NCBI GenBank assembly: GCA_026873275.1 | Contig: JANTUC010000005.1 | Coordinates: forward strand, 1,302,001 to 1,366,000 | Direction: 5' to 3' | Source of the DNA: Pseudopithomyces maydicus | Taxonomy: Eukaryota; Ascomycota; Dothideomycetes; Pleosporales; Didymosphaeriaceae | Length of the DNA stretch: 64,000 nt | Made by a program: the position numbers and the translations under genes | In this document: positions 35,014 through 46,660 of the stretch, piece by piece | How the letters are laid out: each line of letters begins with the position of its first letter | How positions within the stretch are numbered: the stretch's first letter is position 1 | The notes under the pieces: model-generated | Told to the model about the DNA's origin: nothing | Seen by the model: only the letters and a program-made list of their open reading frames with translations | The model's database searches: none

Positions 35014-35370
35014 GTTAGAGATGACTCTGTATGCTATAAATATAACTTGCAGTGCTCCAAAGAAGAGAGGTGGGGATAAGAGAGAGATACTGTATATATA
35101 GGAATTCAAAGAGCAACGTTAGAGGTAGCTCCGTGTGGTATATTACATTCACACGAGCTGCGGTGTCTGGTATATGAATGGGCAGAGCAGGAAAGAAACA
35201 ATACACATGTGAAAGTGAAAAGAGTAGAATTATAAACAGCTCCATGTGCTAGAATGCAGTCATACAAATGGTATTTCCTGGTATATGTATGGTGAAGGTA
35301 AGAGAGAGAGACGATGCGCGTGTATGTAGTTGAAGTCAGAGATAGCTCTGTGCACTGTATCGTAGTCAAC
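35014..35370. repeat. Degenerate ~107-bp tandem repeat, four units
   Basis: Four related blocks begin at about 35014, 35118, 35224 and 35335. Each starts with a (G)T(T/C)AGAG-type box followed by (A/G)GCTC(C/T)(A/G)TGTG-like sequence and a TATA-rich segment, then a GGTATATG and GAGAGA-rich part. Spacing is 104, 106 and 111 bases. It lies upstream of the minus-strand gene at 34831 and explains the similar short ORFs on the opposite strand. Confidence 0.65.
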
Positions 35371-35895
35371 CATTTTACACATTTTTGTGAGTCGTATTGA
35401 TGTGCGCCTATTACTCATAAGGTAGACCGTGGTAGAAAAGCCTAAATCGGTAACAGAGCGGACCTGGGAGTCGGTGACTGCAGGTCACTGCTTGGGCAAC
35501 GATAAGCAAATGCACGTTTCATCAGGTTACACAACCATAGCAAACGTCGTACACGGTCGACGCCATGGCGAATTTTCCGAAGTATTCGTGTACACATGAT
35601 TCATGATGTGACTCACAGTCAGTTCTTTATCAATTGCGAAACAATAAGCACATTGTAGTGGTAACGGGTCCATGGTAAATCAAACATAAAACACGTACCA
35701 GATAGATAGGATACGACGGATCAAAGATAATGATAAGAATGGCAGAGCCACCACCTTAATCATTGCATCAAGTGAAAAATATACAGTTGATCGGGAGCAA
35801 CAATGCAAAGGGAAAATGATTGATTACAATCTACCGCTCTCTCCCTCTCTCCTTCCCCCACTACCCCTAATTCCCACCCCTAGACCACTCCTGCC

Positions 35896-35926
<31 letters not shown>

Positions 35927-35943
35927 TCCCCGTACAACTCCCC
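35371..35943. other. Spacer with CT microsatellite
   Basis: No gene is seen. A (CT)n microsatellite occupies about 35895-35922, just past the 3' end of the small gene that starts at 36257. Confidence 0.6.
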
Positions 35944-36257
35944 TCACATTCCGCCCCCAGCCTTAGACTTCCCATACGGATGCTCCGCACGACCTTGATC
36001 GCGATTGTGATGCTGCGGAATCTGCAGCGTGTTCTGCCGCTTGATCACCATAGGAGGATCGTCTTGTTGACCTCGAGTGCCGGCTAGGGTGTTTCCGGGG
36101 GTGAAGTTGGGGCTTTCACCAAAGGAATGGCTGCGTATGTTTGGGCATCGTCGGGATCGATTCTCCCCTGGAGGAGATCGGGTCGATCGATGCTGAGCTG
36201 TTTGTTGTAGTCATTGGTGACGCGAGGGGGTTCTGGGTACGTTGGGTAGTTGGACAT
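35944..36257 (-). CDS. Small hypothetical protein (~104 aa); one homopolymer frameshift
   Basis: Starts MSNYPTYPEPPRVTNDYNKQ at 36257 and reads to TSPPETP, with a stop at 36084. One added C in the CCCCC run (plus 36097-36101) instead continues as PGNTLAGTRGQQDDPP, then HNRDQGRAEHPYGKSKAGGGM, and stops at 35944. This continuation has coding-like composition and a sensible end. The protein is hydrophilic, with no signal peptide or known domain. Start choice: the upstream in-frame ATG at 36410 adds only low-complexity Leu/Pro/Thr sequence. Confidence 0.5.
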
Positions 36258-37205
36258 GATGGTGGTGGTGGTGGTAGTTGTGGTGATTTGATGGTGTTCT
36301 CGTAGTAGTGGCAGTGGTAGTGATCGTGATAGTGGTAGTGGTAGTGGAAACGACTTGTAAAGAAGGTGTGATGGTTTCAAAGATTTGAAAAGATGGAATG
36401 AGGGTTTCAAAGACTTGCAAAGAGAGAATGATGGTTTTAGACAAACGGAAGAAGGGAAGAGAAAGTTGGCTTTTATACACGCCCCTGGGACTGGATGACT
36501 CTACGTTTGTTATCGGATGTTGTGTGAGTGAAGGAGATGTAATCTGGGTGACTGGAAAGGGAGTCATGAATGCGGGTAGAATGACTGTCTTAGACAGCAC
36601 GTGGAGGTGCATTGAGTAGTAGCCATGGTGGATTTATACCTGCACTCTATACTGCTTGACCTGTATCTCTGACAGAAAGCGGCTATTTTCGACGGTGGTG
36701 TGGGTCATAAAGGTGGTGTGACAGCTGGGCTAAGAGTGAATACACATAGTCTTGCCATTCTGAAGAACACGTACACAATATCAGATCCAAAGACCACAGT
36801 CAGCCAACATGTCGTCTAGTCAGACCTGCCATCAAGCAGACTATCTACCTAGTCAACTGCAGTCAGTCTACACCATCTGCACGGTGATGTCAGCATGGGG
36901 GCGGGGTGTGGCCGCTAAACGGCGGCGCCGTCATGTGAAGATGCGGAACCCTGTTTTTGCCAAGGCCAGGTGCAGCATCGCACGGGTTTACGGCAACACA
37001 GCACTGCTTGCGTGTACCCCTCTGCAACCTCCCAAAGCATGTTTTTCCTACGTTTGCGCATACCTAATTCTACATGAAGTTTCCCGCATCCCTTTGTCCC
37101 CGAGTAATTTCTCCCTAGCGCTGTTCCGCCGCCGCCCGCGCCCCCTTGGGCTGCCAGACCGCGGACAGGAAACGCGCAACAACCCTGGGCTCTCTGCATC
37201 CCGCC
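36258..37205. other. Divergent intergenic region
   Basis: Promoter region between the small minus-strand gene and the NIPA-type gene. A GTGGTG-type trinucleotide-like repeat occurs at about 36260-36350. The plus-strand ORF from 36809 overlaps the NIPA start in another frame and is not supported. Confidence 0.55.
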
Positions 37206-39384
37206 ATGATCCTCCCACCCACCACTGTTGCTGCGGGCTCGGCGACAGCGACGAGCGATGCCCCGGCCCCGACCACCACCTCCTGGGTCCCGCCGTACGG
37301 GAGCGAGCAGTGGAATTCTTTCATCGGCATTGTCACCGCCATCGTCGGCAACGTCCTGATATCCTTCGCGCTGAACACCCAGCGATACGCCCACATACGG
37401 CTGGAGCGCGAATGGCAAGAGAAGGAGAGGCAGCGCAAGAGGCGGAGCGCAAGCTACCGGAGCTTGAACGGAGGGAAACCGTACCGGGACGAGCCGCGGA
37501 CGGACGAAGACACGGCAAGCGAAGATGACCCGTTACTGCCTGCGACGCCCTCGCGGAGGAGCACAGGAGGCTCGAGGCCGGGACTGTCGCCGGTGCAGGA
37601 GGAGGGCGACGGGGAAGAGGTTGCGTACAAGCAGAAGAGCTACCTCAAGTCGCCCTACTGGTGGGCCGGCATCATCATGATGACCTGCGGCGAGGCGGGC
37701 AACTTCCTCGCCTACGGATTCGCGCCCGCATCCATCGTCTCGCCGCTCGGCGTCGTAGCCCTTATCTCAAACTGCATCATTGCGCCCTTCATGCTCAAGG
37801 AGCCCTTCCGAAAACGAGACGCGCTCGGCGTTTTGGTTGCCGTTGGTGGAGCCGTCACTGTCGTCCTCAGCGCGAGCGATAATAACCCCAAGCTGGGACC
37901 CGACGAGATCTGGAGCTTGATCAGCACGTGGGAGTTCGAGACGTATTTTGGTATCACCGTGGCAGTCATGGTTGCGCTTGTCATCGCCAGCAACAAGTTC
38001 GGGGACAAGAACATATTGATCGACCTGGGGCTAGTCGGTCTCTTTGGTAAGTGTCTCTCCTTTAGACCAGCTTTGTGGCTCGAAACTTACGTATCATAGG
38101 TGGCTATACGGCTCTTTCTACAAAGGGTGTGGCGTCTATGCTCTCATATACCTTGTGGCACGCCATTACCTTCCCAGTGACATACCTGCTTGTTGCTATC
38201 CTAGTCGTCACAGCTGTCATGCAAATCAAGTACATCAACAGGGCACTTCAACGCTTCGATGCGACCCAGGTCATCCCGGTGCAATTCGTCCTCTTCACCC
38301 TCTCCGTCATCCTAGGTTCGGCCGTTCTCTACCGAGACTTCGAACGAACCTCAGGAGAAGACGCCGGCAAGTTCATCGGCGGCTGCGCCATGACCTTCCT
38401 CGGCGTCTGGCTCATCACCAGCGGACGCCCCAAACGTTCAACCGACGATGATGAAGACCGCGACCCCGAACCCGAAGACGCCATCAACCTCGCCGCCAAC
38501 GGAGAACGATATCGCGACGACCCCGCCCTCGACGGCACAAACGACGCCACCCCTTCCACCACCCGCCCATCATCCCCCCCAATCGACACCATCGCCACTA
38601 ACCCCCAACGCGAAATTCCTTCCCACCCCGAAACCCCCGACATCCTCTCTCAACCCCCCTCAGTCCCTTCCTCCCTAACCGCCAACCCCTGGGACCAACT
38701 CGCCTCCGATTCCACTCATACGCCCACCCTCAGCCGCACCACCACCCTCTCCACCCCAATCCTCCCCTCCCACATCTCCGACCCCGCTCCCACCTCACAC
38801 TCAATCTCAAACCCGGACCTCCCTCCCCGCCCCCAAACCCCCATTCGCCAAACCTCCGACACGGCCGCCATAGCACCTACGCCTCCTTCCACGGTCAACC
38901 AGCGACTAAGGCGCATCGTAACGGCCGAGCGGGTGCCGAGTAGACATTCGGTAGCCGGGCCGTTGGTTGCGTCGCCGTTGGGGAATAGTCTCAGTGCTAT
39001 GGTGGCGGATTTGAAGAGGGGTGGGGTTGGGAGGAGGGGAGTGTGTTAGGAGGTGGTGAGGGTGAAGCGAGGAGACAAAGTGTGCTAGGTGTTGGGGAAG
39101 GAGAAGGAGGGATGGATGCGAGGTTTGGAGGGGAGTTGGAGAGGGGGGACAATGGCGCAGGGGAGCAAGGAGTAGGGCAGGGTGTTGGCGCTGCGGCTGG
39201 GAGTGTGAGCGGTAGAGGGAGGAGTCTGAGTGGGACGTTGAATGAGCTCTGGAGGGGGTGGAGGGGGACTGGGAACGCGGATTTAGAGAGCGGGGAGAGT
39301 GTAGGTGGGGAACTGCCTACACCTGCGCCTGCGACTGCGCCTTCCTCTACACCTGGACCTACCCCTGCGCCCGAGGAACGATAA
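37206..39384 (+). CDS. NIPA-type magnesium transporter; C-terminal homopolymer frameshift
   Basis: A multi-pass membrane protein of the NIPA family (Mg2+ transport, DMT superfamily). Exons are 37206-38046 and from 38100, with a 53-nt intron. TM1 (FIGIVTAIVGNVLISFALN) is followed by a charged cytosolic insert (~65-145). The conserved core follows: YWWAGIIMMTCGEAGNFLAYGFAPASIVSPLGVVALISN, in two halves of the family signature, then ~6 further helices up to GCAMTFLGVWLITS. A ~200-residue Pro/Ser/Thr-rich tail ends at 39049 as read. One added G in GGGG (39036-39039) extends it through SVLGGGEGEARRQ to PAPEER, with a stop at 39384 (~708 residues). The transport domain is unaffected. Confidence 0.9.
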
Positions 39385-40356
39385 CATCGCTATGTGTATT
39401 CCGATCGAACATATCAACACCAACGCGCAAGTCCACCCTTGACGAAGCGCCCCCGTTTATACCGTTAATACCCTGGAGTGCATTGGAGTGCATTGTATTG
39501 GATCGCGGCGCTGATCCTGCTTTTTCCTGTTTTTTGCATAGATAGCTGGAGGAGTTTTTTCTCTCTTCTTGCATGAAGGGGTGAATAGATGATATTTTTT
39601 TACGTGCTGAAAGTGCTCTTCTCTGTGTAGTGTGCGAGGGTGCGTAGTGAGGGGTGTATGTGTATATTGGGTTTGTATGTTCTATAACGGTGGTGCTGGT
39701 AAAGTGCCGTTTAATGTGCATGTTCATCGAAATTATACAGAGCTATTGAAGCTCAGGCATACTACGTATACATACTAACCATCACTGTTAGTACCGCAGC
39801 AGACAGACATTCGGCTGTAGATTCGAAGCGTATTTGTTGCTGTACCACCTATTCCCTCAGCCCTAGCTGTGCTTAGCCTACTCACAAGTAAGCAAATAAT
39901 GAATAAATTTCTTAGTCTGACAATGGATTTCTACTTTATATATACGCATGCTAATACAAAACTCATGACTACAGCTTCAGAAGAAGAAAGACCGTAATAT
40001 ACCAATATAAATGCTGATCATGCTAATGCCAATGCTATTATTGTTCGCCACCACCACACGACATACCGCAACTTACACCACTTTTTTCTCTTTCCCAAAC
40101 CCACGCACCACAAGTCCAAGCCGTGTTCCACCACCACTTTAAAGCGTACACGACACATATTAGGCTGAAGGAAAGGAAAAAAAGGAGTTCAGATTTTTCA
40201 GAGCAAATGCCGTAGCCCTTGCTCAATTCCATCGGTATCCCGACGCATCACCATCCCGACACATCGCCATTATCCCTGTCATCCTGCCCACGCACCAACT
40301 ATCCTACAAATTGACCACCGTCAAACCGCAGTACCCGGCGCTCAATCTAGCAATCC
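39385..40356. other. Convergent 3' intergenic region
   Basis: Nearly 1 kb between the NIPA-type and CBP80 stops. AT-rich in its centre; no gene seen. Confidence 0.6.
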
Positions 40357-43234
40357 CTAATCGCCATTGGCCGGCATCTCCTGCACCGCCGCACCATTCT
40401 CCGCGGCTTTCGTCTCCATAGCCTCGGGCTCTGGATCCGGCTCCGAAGCAAGAAGCTTGATGCGCGCCTCAACCGCCTGCTCCCCGACAACTGACTCTTC
40501 AACCGCCGACTTGCGCACAAATACCGTGTGCCAGCGCTTGCCCCAAGCCCGAATGAGGTCCGCGTCATCCTTCGACAGTTCGCCGCTCATCGACTTCTCC
40601 ATGAAGCGGTCTGCAGAACCCTCGGCGATGCCCCGCAGAACGTCCTCGATGTACTTGAACAGCTCACGGGCGGCCTCGCGGTCGCGGGTCAGGGTAGATT
40701 CGACCATGTCGATCATATCTTGTGGGAGGCCCTTGACGGCGCGGGAGTCTACGATCTGGCGGTTGCGGCTAGAAACCTAAAAGTGGTGTTAGTCTGGGAT
40801 GAGAAAGATGGTGATCGATTGAGCATACCTTGGCAATGGTGATCGAGACAATTTCGTAAACCCAGCTCTCGGTGAGACCTTCTCCAGCACCGAGGTTATC
40901 GCCGAGAACCCACTGGATGACTGTCATGGGCGCAAGGATGGTGTAGTTGAGCAAGATGTCGATGATGCGGACAGCCACTCCAGATTGATCCTTCCAGTAC
41001 TCGAAGACGCTGGCAACGATCTGGCGTCTCGCCGGTTCGGAGGTTTGGGCGACTTCAAGGAGACGCTCCTTGCCACGCTCAATGCAAGACAGAACGTGGG
41101 CCAAGGATTTGGCACCGAGTCTACAAATTGCGGTCACGAACGCGTCAGTCGACGGAATCAGAACATCAGTAACGCCCTGTTCCGCTGCCAACTCGTGGAT
41201 CTGATTGATCGTCTCTTGGACCTCTTCGGCAGGAGCTTTCTTCTTGAGTTGTTGGATCAATGTCTTGCCTTGGGCACTGTACGGAGTCTCTGTGATGATT
41301 ATTAGCATGGGTCGAAACAATGAAACAGCGCCCTCGCTCGCGCTCTTTGCGTGAATAACCACATACCTGGATTGTCATATTTGAAATCAGGGCTGTTGTC
41401 CTCATCCAAGCGCGCCGGAATCAACTCGTTCATCTCTTGGGGCAAAGTGGAGCGGATGCGCTTGGCAAAAGAGAGACGGATTTCCTTGTCCAGGGCAGCG
41501 ATAATAAAAGCCTTCTTCGGTTGCAATCTCGAAAGGTCCAGGTCGCCAATCCACTCTGTCCACCGCCACCGGAACTCGAAGTTGCTCAGGTGGTGCGTGA
41601 ACCAATCCAGGAATCGGTACGAGAGTTCAAGGTCCATGACATGTAAGTTTGTGTACACCGCTCGGATAGCCCTACCAAGAGATGGAGCAATAGCCTGAGG
41701 GCAAGCTTGCAGCAAGAGGTTATCAGAGAGTGGTAATAGACCAGCTTGTGCTCAGCAGTTGGAAGCTTGAACAACTGCGAGAAGACGGCATCAATGAGCA
41801 TATCTTCAGGCTTATAGATAACCTGATCGCCAATAACCTCACGGAACTTGTCGAAAGGAGTACCACGCTTGGCGAAAGTGCCCAGGGACCAGTAGCAATC
41901 GAGTTCGATGAGGAACTTCGCCGCTGCGTCCCGATTGAAATCGAGCTGATCTATAGTATCGACAATGGCATCGCGAATAAGGGAGGCAGCAATGTCGTCA
42001 ACCTTGGGAACCGTGCCATTCTCGTGGTTGGCAAAGAGGGAAAAGTACGCCTCGGGGAAGAGGGGCTTCGAGCCTGGGTTGACTGGCGAAGGAATCGTGA
42101 ACGTTGGGAAGGCGTGCGTCGGCGGTGCAGTAGGGAGTGTGTCATCAGACTGCTTCTTCTGAATAGCCTCTGGGTCGAATTTGGGAATGCAAGCAAGATT
42201 CCAGCCTGCTTGAGACTCTTTCGTGAGCTGCTCTTGGAGCAAAACGATGACACTGTGGTATCCAATCACTTTGTCTTCACTCTCCTCATCGTAAGTGTGG
42301 ATGAGGGACTCCATAGGCAGCATGTTTCCAGCAACTATGCCGGTATTACCGAGCAGCTCTTGTGCTTTCTCATGGTGACGACTACCACCGGAGACAAGGG
42401 CGTAAGGAATGGTCAAGAGGATAACCTTGACCAATTCGATACCCACAACCTGCAACGATTAGCTTGTACACAGCATTCATAGAGGAGCCAGCTTACGTCA
42501 TTCTCATTGGCGCTCTGCAGGTCCACAACGGTGTCGAAAAGCTGTTGGAGGAATGTGAATATGCCATCCTCTTCAAAAAGGGCCTGTAGGCAAGCAAAGA
42601 AGCGCAGGAACAGCTTGAACTCGGTCCACTGTCCAGCATTGAAGGCGTGCTGTAGCTCATCTCCTGCGCGCTTTATGGCTTCCGTGGCAATTTCTGTCTT
42701 GACCTGATTGCCGTAAAATATGACGGCCGCGACGAAGGGAATCTTGAACGGCTGCTCGACGACGCTGGTACAGATCAGTACAAATTACGAATGGATTCAA
42801 AATCCCACGTACAGTTGGAGCAATGTTTCGTAGAACTCAGCGCGTGCATCTTCCTCCTCAAAATGATCCCGCAGATACTCGGCAATCTCAATGGCTTCGT
42901 CCTGAGGCAGCTTAGTAGAATCGGCAATGTGCAGTATCATGCGACGGAGCTTCGCATGCGCCGGCTCCTCATACCGACGACGGGGACCACGATCGTCGTC
43001 GTAACGTCGGCGCTGGGGTCCGCGACGGTTATCGCGGCCTCCAGGGGTGTAATGGTAGTCGTCTTCGTCTAACGAGCTTGTCAGCACCTCTTCGTCGCAA
43101 AGTGTCTGTCCATCCCAGGACTGCCCATCCCAAGACTGTCCATCTCAAAACTAACCATCACGACGGCGCTTGTTGCCGCCTCTCTGTCCCGACCCACGAT
43201 ACCGATCATCCCTTCCTACATCCATGTCCGTCAT
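40357..43234 (-). CDS. NCBP1: Nuclear cap-binding complex large subunit CBP80 (NCBP1); one-base break in exon 4
   Basis: The MIF4G-type scaffold of the nuclear cap-binding complex, which partners CBP20 on the 5' cap of new transcripts. Six exons: 43234-43156, 43068-42813, 42764-42497, 42449-41367, 41289-40829 and 40776-40357. The family N-terminus runs from MTDMDVGRDD through Arg-rich RGPQRRRYDDD to HAKLRRMILHIADST. Further marks are EQPFKIPFVAAVIFY, YGRAIR-like APSLGRAIR, YRFLDWFTHHLSNFEF and WTEWIGDLDLS. In exon 4 the frame shifts between HSLITSCCKLA and PQAIAPSLGRAIR. One C added at the CCC run (plus 41699-41701) restores the family sequence, and all exon phases then close (~855 residues). 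A break in a core gene is more likely an assembly error than a loss. Confidence 0.93.
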
Positions 43235-43752
43235 CCCCGCCACCAAGCTAGCTATCCGCCTCTGTTCTTCGGAAACCTCGTCGAATAGCTCCTCTTCGCG
43301 TCTGCTTCGGTCGAATGCAGGGTCCCGTCGCGGGCGACGTCGCGGCCAATAGTCAGGATACAGACGGCAGAAGCGAGGGCGGGGGGCAAGCGAGGATGCC
43401 GACGTTGTTGTTGTGGCGGTAAGCAAGGTGTGGGTGTGCTTTCGAAAACGACGTCGCGTCGTGAAGCTGGTCGCGGTTGCCCGATGGAGTTAGAGCGCGA
43501 ACGGGCGGCTTGGCATGCACGTGCGGCGTCGTCAGGTGGAGCTGGTGTGGCCGGGGTGGGCGCATCCATCATCAACGTATCCCTGGGTTCAATGACAGTA
43601 CACGGGATGGCTGGAAAAGAGAAGCAGTTGTCGCCGTCGAGCAGATTGGATGACATGGTATATGCATCCTGACCAGCGTCCGCTTCTCCTTCGGAATCAA
43701 CATCGAGCAGGATCTCATCGGGATTCATGGTCCTCGATCCAGTATCCGACAC
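43235..43752 (-). CDS. Upstream ORF or N-terminal extension of CBP80; one homopolymer frameshift
   Basis: From the ATG at 43752 (or 43728, MNPDEIL) an Asp/Glu-rich then Pro/Arg-rich frame runs towards CBP80. It shifts at the CCCCCC run (plus 43381-43386). One added base continues it as RPRFCRLYPDYWPRRRP and FDEVSEEQRRIASLVAG. This is directly in frame with the CBP80 start at 43234 and would add ~173 residues. Fungal CBP80 proteins normally start near the later ATG, so this could be a lineage-specific extension, an upstream regulatory ORF, or a separate overlapping gene. The composition looks coding but no domain is recognised. Confidence 0.4.
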
Positions 43753-46660
43753 TATAGTATTGAAAGCTCAGATATCAGTGATAGAAGGATCAACTATATG
43801 CTTGGTCGTTGTTTCCTGTCGTGTTGGTTCGATATCGTCTCGTCAGCTGTGTATCTGGACCCCAGCTTGTTGGATCGAAGGCTACTCGTATAAACACAGG
43901 TCAATGTATCTCTAGTCAAACAGAGGTCAGCCACGCTCATAAGGTCTAAGATTATCGGTCCTGCATATTGGCCGAGAAAGAGTAAAGACATCGACAACAT
44001 GCCGCCGACAGATTGGAGCTCACTCCTCAGCAACCAGGTGGAGCAGACAGACCTCGAACTCAGACTCACGTTGCCCTATAGGCAGGGGCCAGCTTGAAGG
44101 GAAAGAGTAGAGAAGAGAGTAGATACAGAAACGTAGTCGTGGTATATATATATGGACCCGACTGGTCAACAACACGCCAAGTGATAGGCCTGTGTTAGCG
44201 CGACAGTGAGCGAGTTCTGTGCCAACCTAGATCTCCAGGTCTGATGTACTTGAACAGTGTACAAACAGAGTTCTTGGCAACCGATGCAAGCGAGTTATGT
44301 TATCCGTACACACATTTTCCACTCACTTCTGTGTAAAAGTAACCACCTCTAACCCGCTTTTCACCAATGTAGACCAAACGAGGCGTGCACCTTTAGAGCC
44401 ACACATAAACAGAGCGTAGTTAGTAATGTGAAAGACAACTATCTGAACGCATACAAGCTCGTCTTGACAATATCGACCTCATGTCTTCACATTTCTCGCA
44501 AGTCCAGGCCGCATCAACACCAACATAGCACGTAGTCTCATATCATTCAAGACCAAAAAATTGCCGTGTCTTTATGCACCCCAATCCGAAATATGATACC
44601 TCCCAGCCCTCCCTGCAGCTCCCACACTCCCACCTAGCTCGCCCAGTTTGCATCTTACCGCACCTTACCGCGCGCCTTGCCGCACAACTTACCTCACGCC
44701 TGACCTCACGCCTTGCCTCAGGGCACCTTGCCTCCCACTCCCACCTGACACTTTCTCACACCACATCACATCACATCGCCAAGACTTAAGACTCAATACA
44801 ACAGCAAAGGAGAGGAAAGAAACCTCCACACTGCAATCGAACAAGTCGAAAACACCTCTCCCATCGCCCAGCTCGATCACTCAAGCAATAAACAGCCCAG
44901 TCAAAATACACATTATTCGCCATCCACCCTGATTTGCGCTGGAGAACCATTATTTTCCCTCCATCTCTCCATTTTCATTTTCCTCCCGTTGAGGAGCTCT
45001 CTCGTGAAAGCCGAAAAGGAACAAGAAGAAGAAGAAGAAAATGGCGAGATCGAAGTGTGAAAAAAATGAAAATGTATTCTCGTATAACAGCGTACATTCC
45101 CATCTTACTTGCTTGCCTGCCTGCATTCCATAGCTACTCAAATCTTACCGCATACCCATTTCCCATCTCATCCATCATCCATTCCCCCACCAATACCACT
45201 GGTACCTAGGCAAAGAACCCATGACACGACACAACACGACACTACTTCACACCCTTTCACCACACCGTGACACGAGCAAGGCAAAATCCCATGCGATCCG
45301 CGCAATGTCTAGCCAAGCCAAGCCAGCCAAGTACGAAAAGAAAGAGAAAGAAAAATTGAAAAAAAGAACAAGGTGTGAAAAAGGGGAACACAGGAACCCG
45401 CAACACCGTTTCTACCATACGTATGCAGACGGTACAAAATATACTAATCCCCCATCTCCCGGTCCGATTCGATTCACTCCCAACCCCCATCACCTTCCCA
45501 TTGCATTGCATGTCATCGCATCCCGTCCCTTACGTCATCCCCGTGACCAGAGCCAGAGCCAGAGCCAAAAACCAAGACCATAACCGCACCGTGATCAATC
45601 GACCAATCAACCAATCAATCAATCGATCATTCATTCAACCCGCCCACCCACAGCAGCCTCATGCGCAAAATAAAAGAAGAAGAAGAAGTCGAAGAAGAAG
45701 AAGACAAACAAAAAGGGAGGGTTGGACGAATCGCAAAGATTGCAAATTGAAAAGAATACACCCACATGCAGAGCGAAAAACAGGAGGAACGGGGGGAGGG
45801 AGGGAAGGAAGGAGGGAAGGCAGGCAGGAAAAGCGAGAAAAGACGGCAGCCACACCTTTCATGCGCGAGAGAAGGAAAAAAACAGACCCCGTACGTATAG
45901 AGTGTGACGTGACTAGACCCAGTAAACCGACTGAACCGATTGACCAACCGAACCGTACCGACCGACCAGACAGATAAGACGTCGCACCCCAAGAAAAAAA
46001 GAAGAGTTTCCCCGAATCCCCCAATTTTCCTAAAAGATGTTTCGTCGTTCGCCAGCCAGCCAGCCAGTCCAGGCAGCTCAGCCCAGCCCAGCCCAGTCCA
46101 ATCCAGTCCAGTCCCGTCCAATTCCAGTCCAGGCCAGTCCAGTCCATCCCTCGATTTTTTGCGTCTTCCCAAGATAGATATTCCCGCCTGTCCCCCCGCT
46201 CACCCCCGCGCGCTTTCCCGCCAGAAAAGCACTTCGCACTTTGCATTCGCATGTATACATTTCATTTTGCATCCGCTCGTTCGTCGACCGTCGTCTGATT
46301 GTTTGTCTGTCGAAAAGATTACATAAAGGCTGGAATAAAAACTGCTGCATCTACGGAAACCTGCCCGCAAGTTCGGATTTTGACTAAGACGGCAAGGGAC
46401 CAGAGATTGCGGGGAGAAAAGCAAAATCGTTGTCATTCGCAAAAAGCGTGAATGGCATTTGGTAACATTTTCAGACGAGCTCAGAAATTGCAGGGAAAGG
46501 GCGTACAATCGGCGTACGCACTGAAGACACCGACGCCGAAATGAGACTTCCTAACAGCTGCATCTTCCCAGGGTGATTTTGACGTCTTCGTGAGCGGGGT
46601 GAGGAGAATGCCACGCCGCGTAGTAAACATGATGTCGTGAAGGATGCAGGCTCAGCCGGC
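43753..46660. other. Gene-poor region between CBP80 and GSK-3
   Basis: About 2.9 kb. The right two-thirds are biased: C/A-rich or A/G-rich plus strand with many overlapping low-complexity ORFs on both strands. No gene is supported. It probably includes the 3' end of the GSK-3 transcript and the 5' region of CBP80. Confidence 0.5.
46051..46146. repeat. CCAG/CAGTC minisatellite
   Basis: A run of GCCAGCCAGCCAG, CCCAG and CCAGTC short units, imperfect and about 95 bases long, downstream of the GSK-3 stop. Confidence 0.75.
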
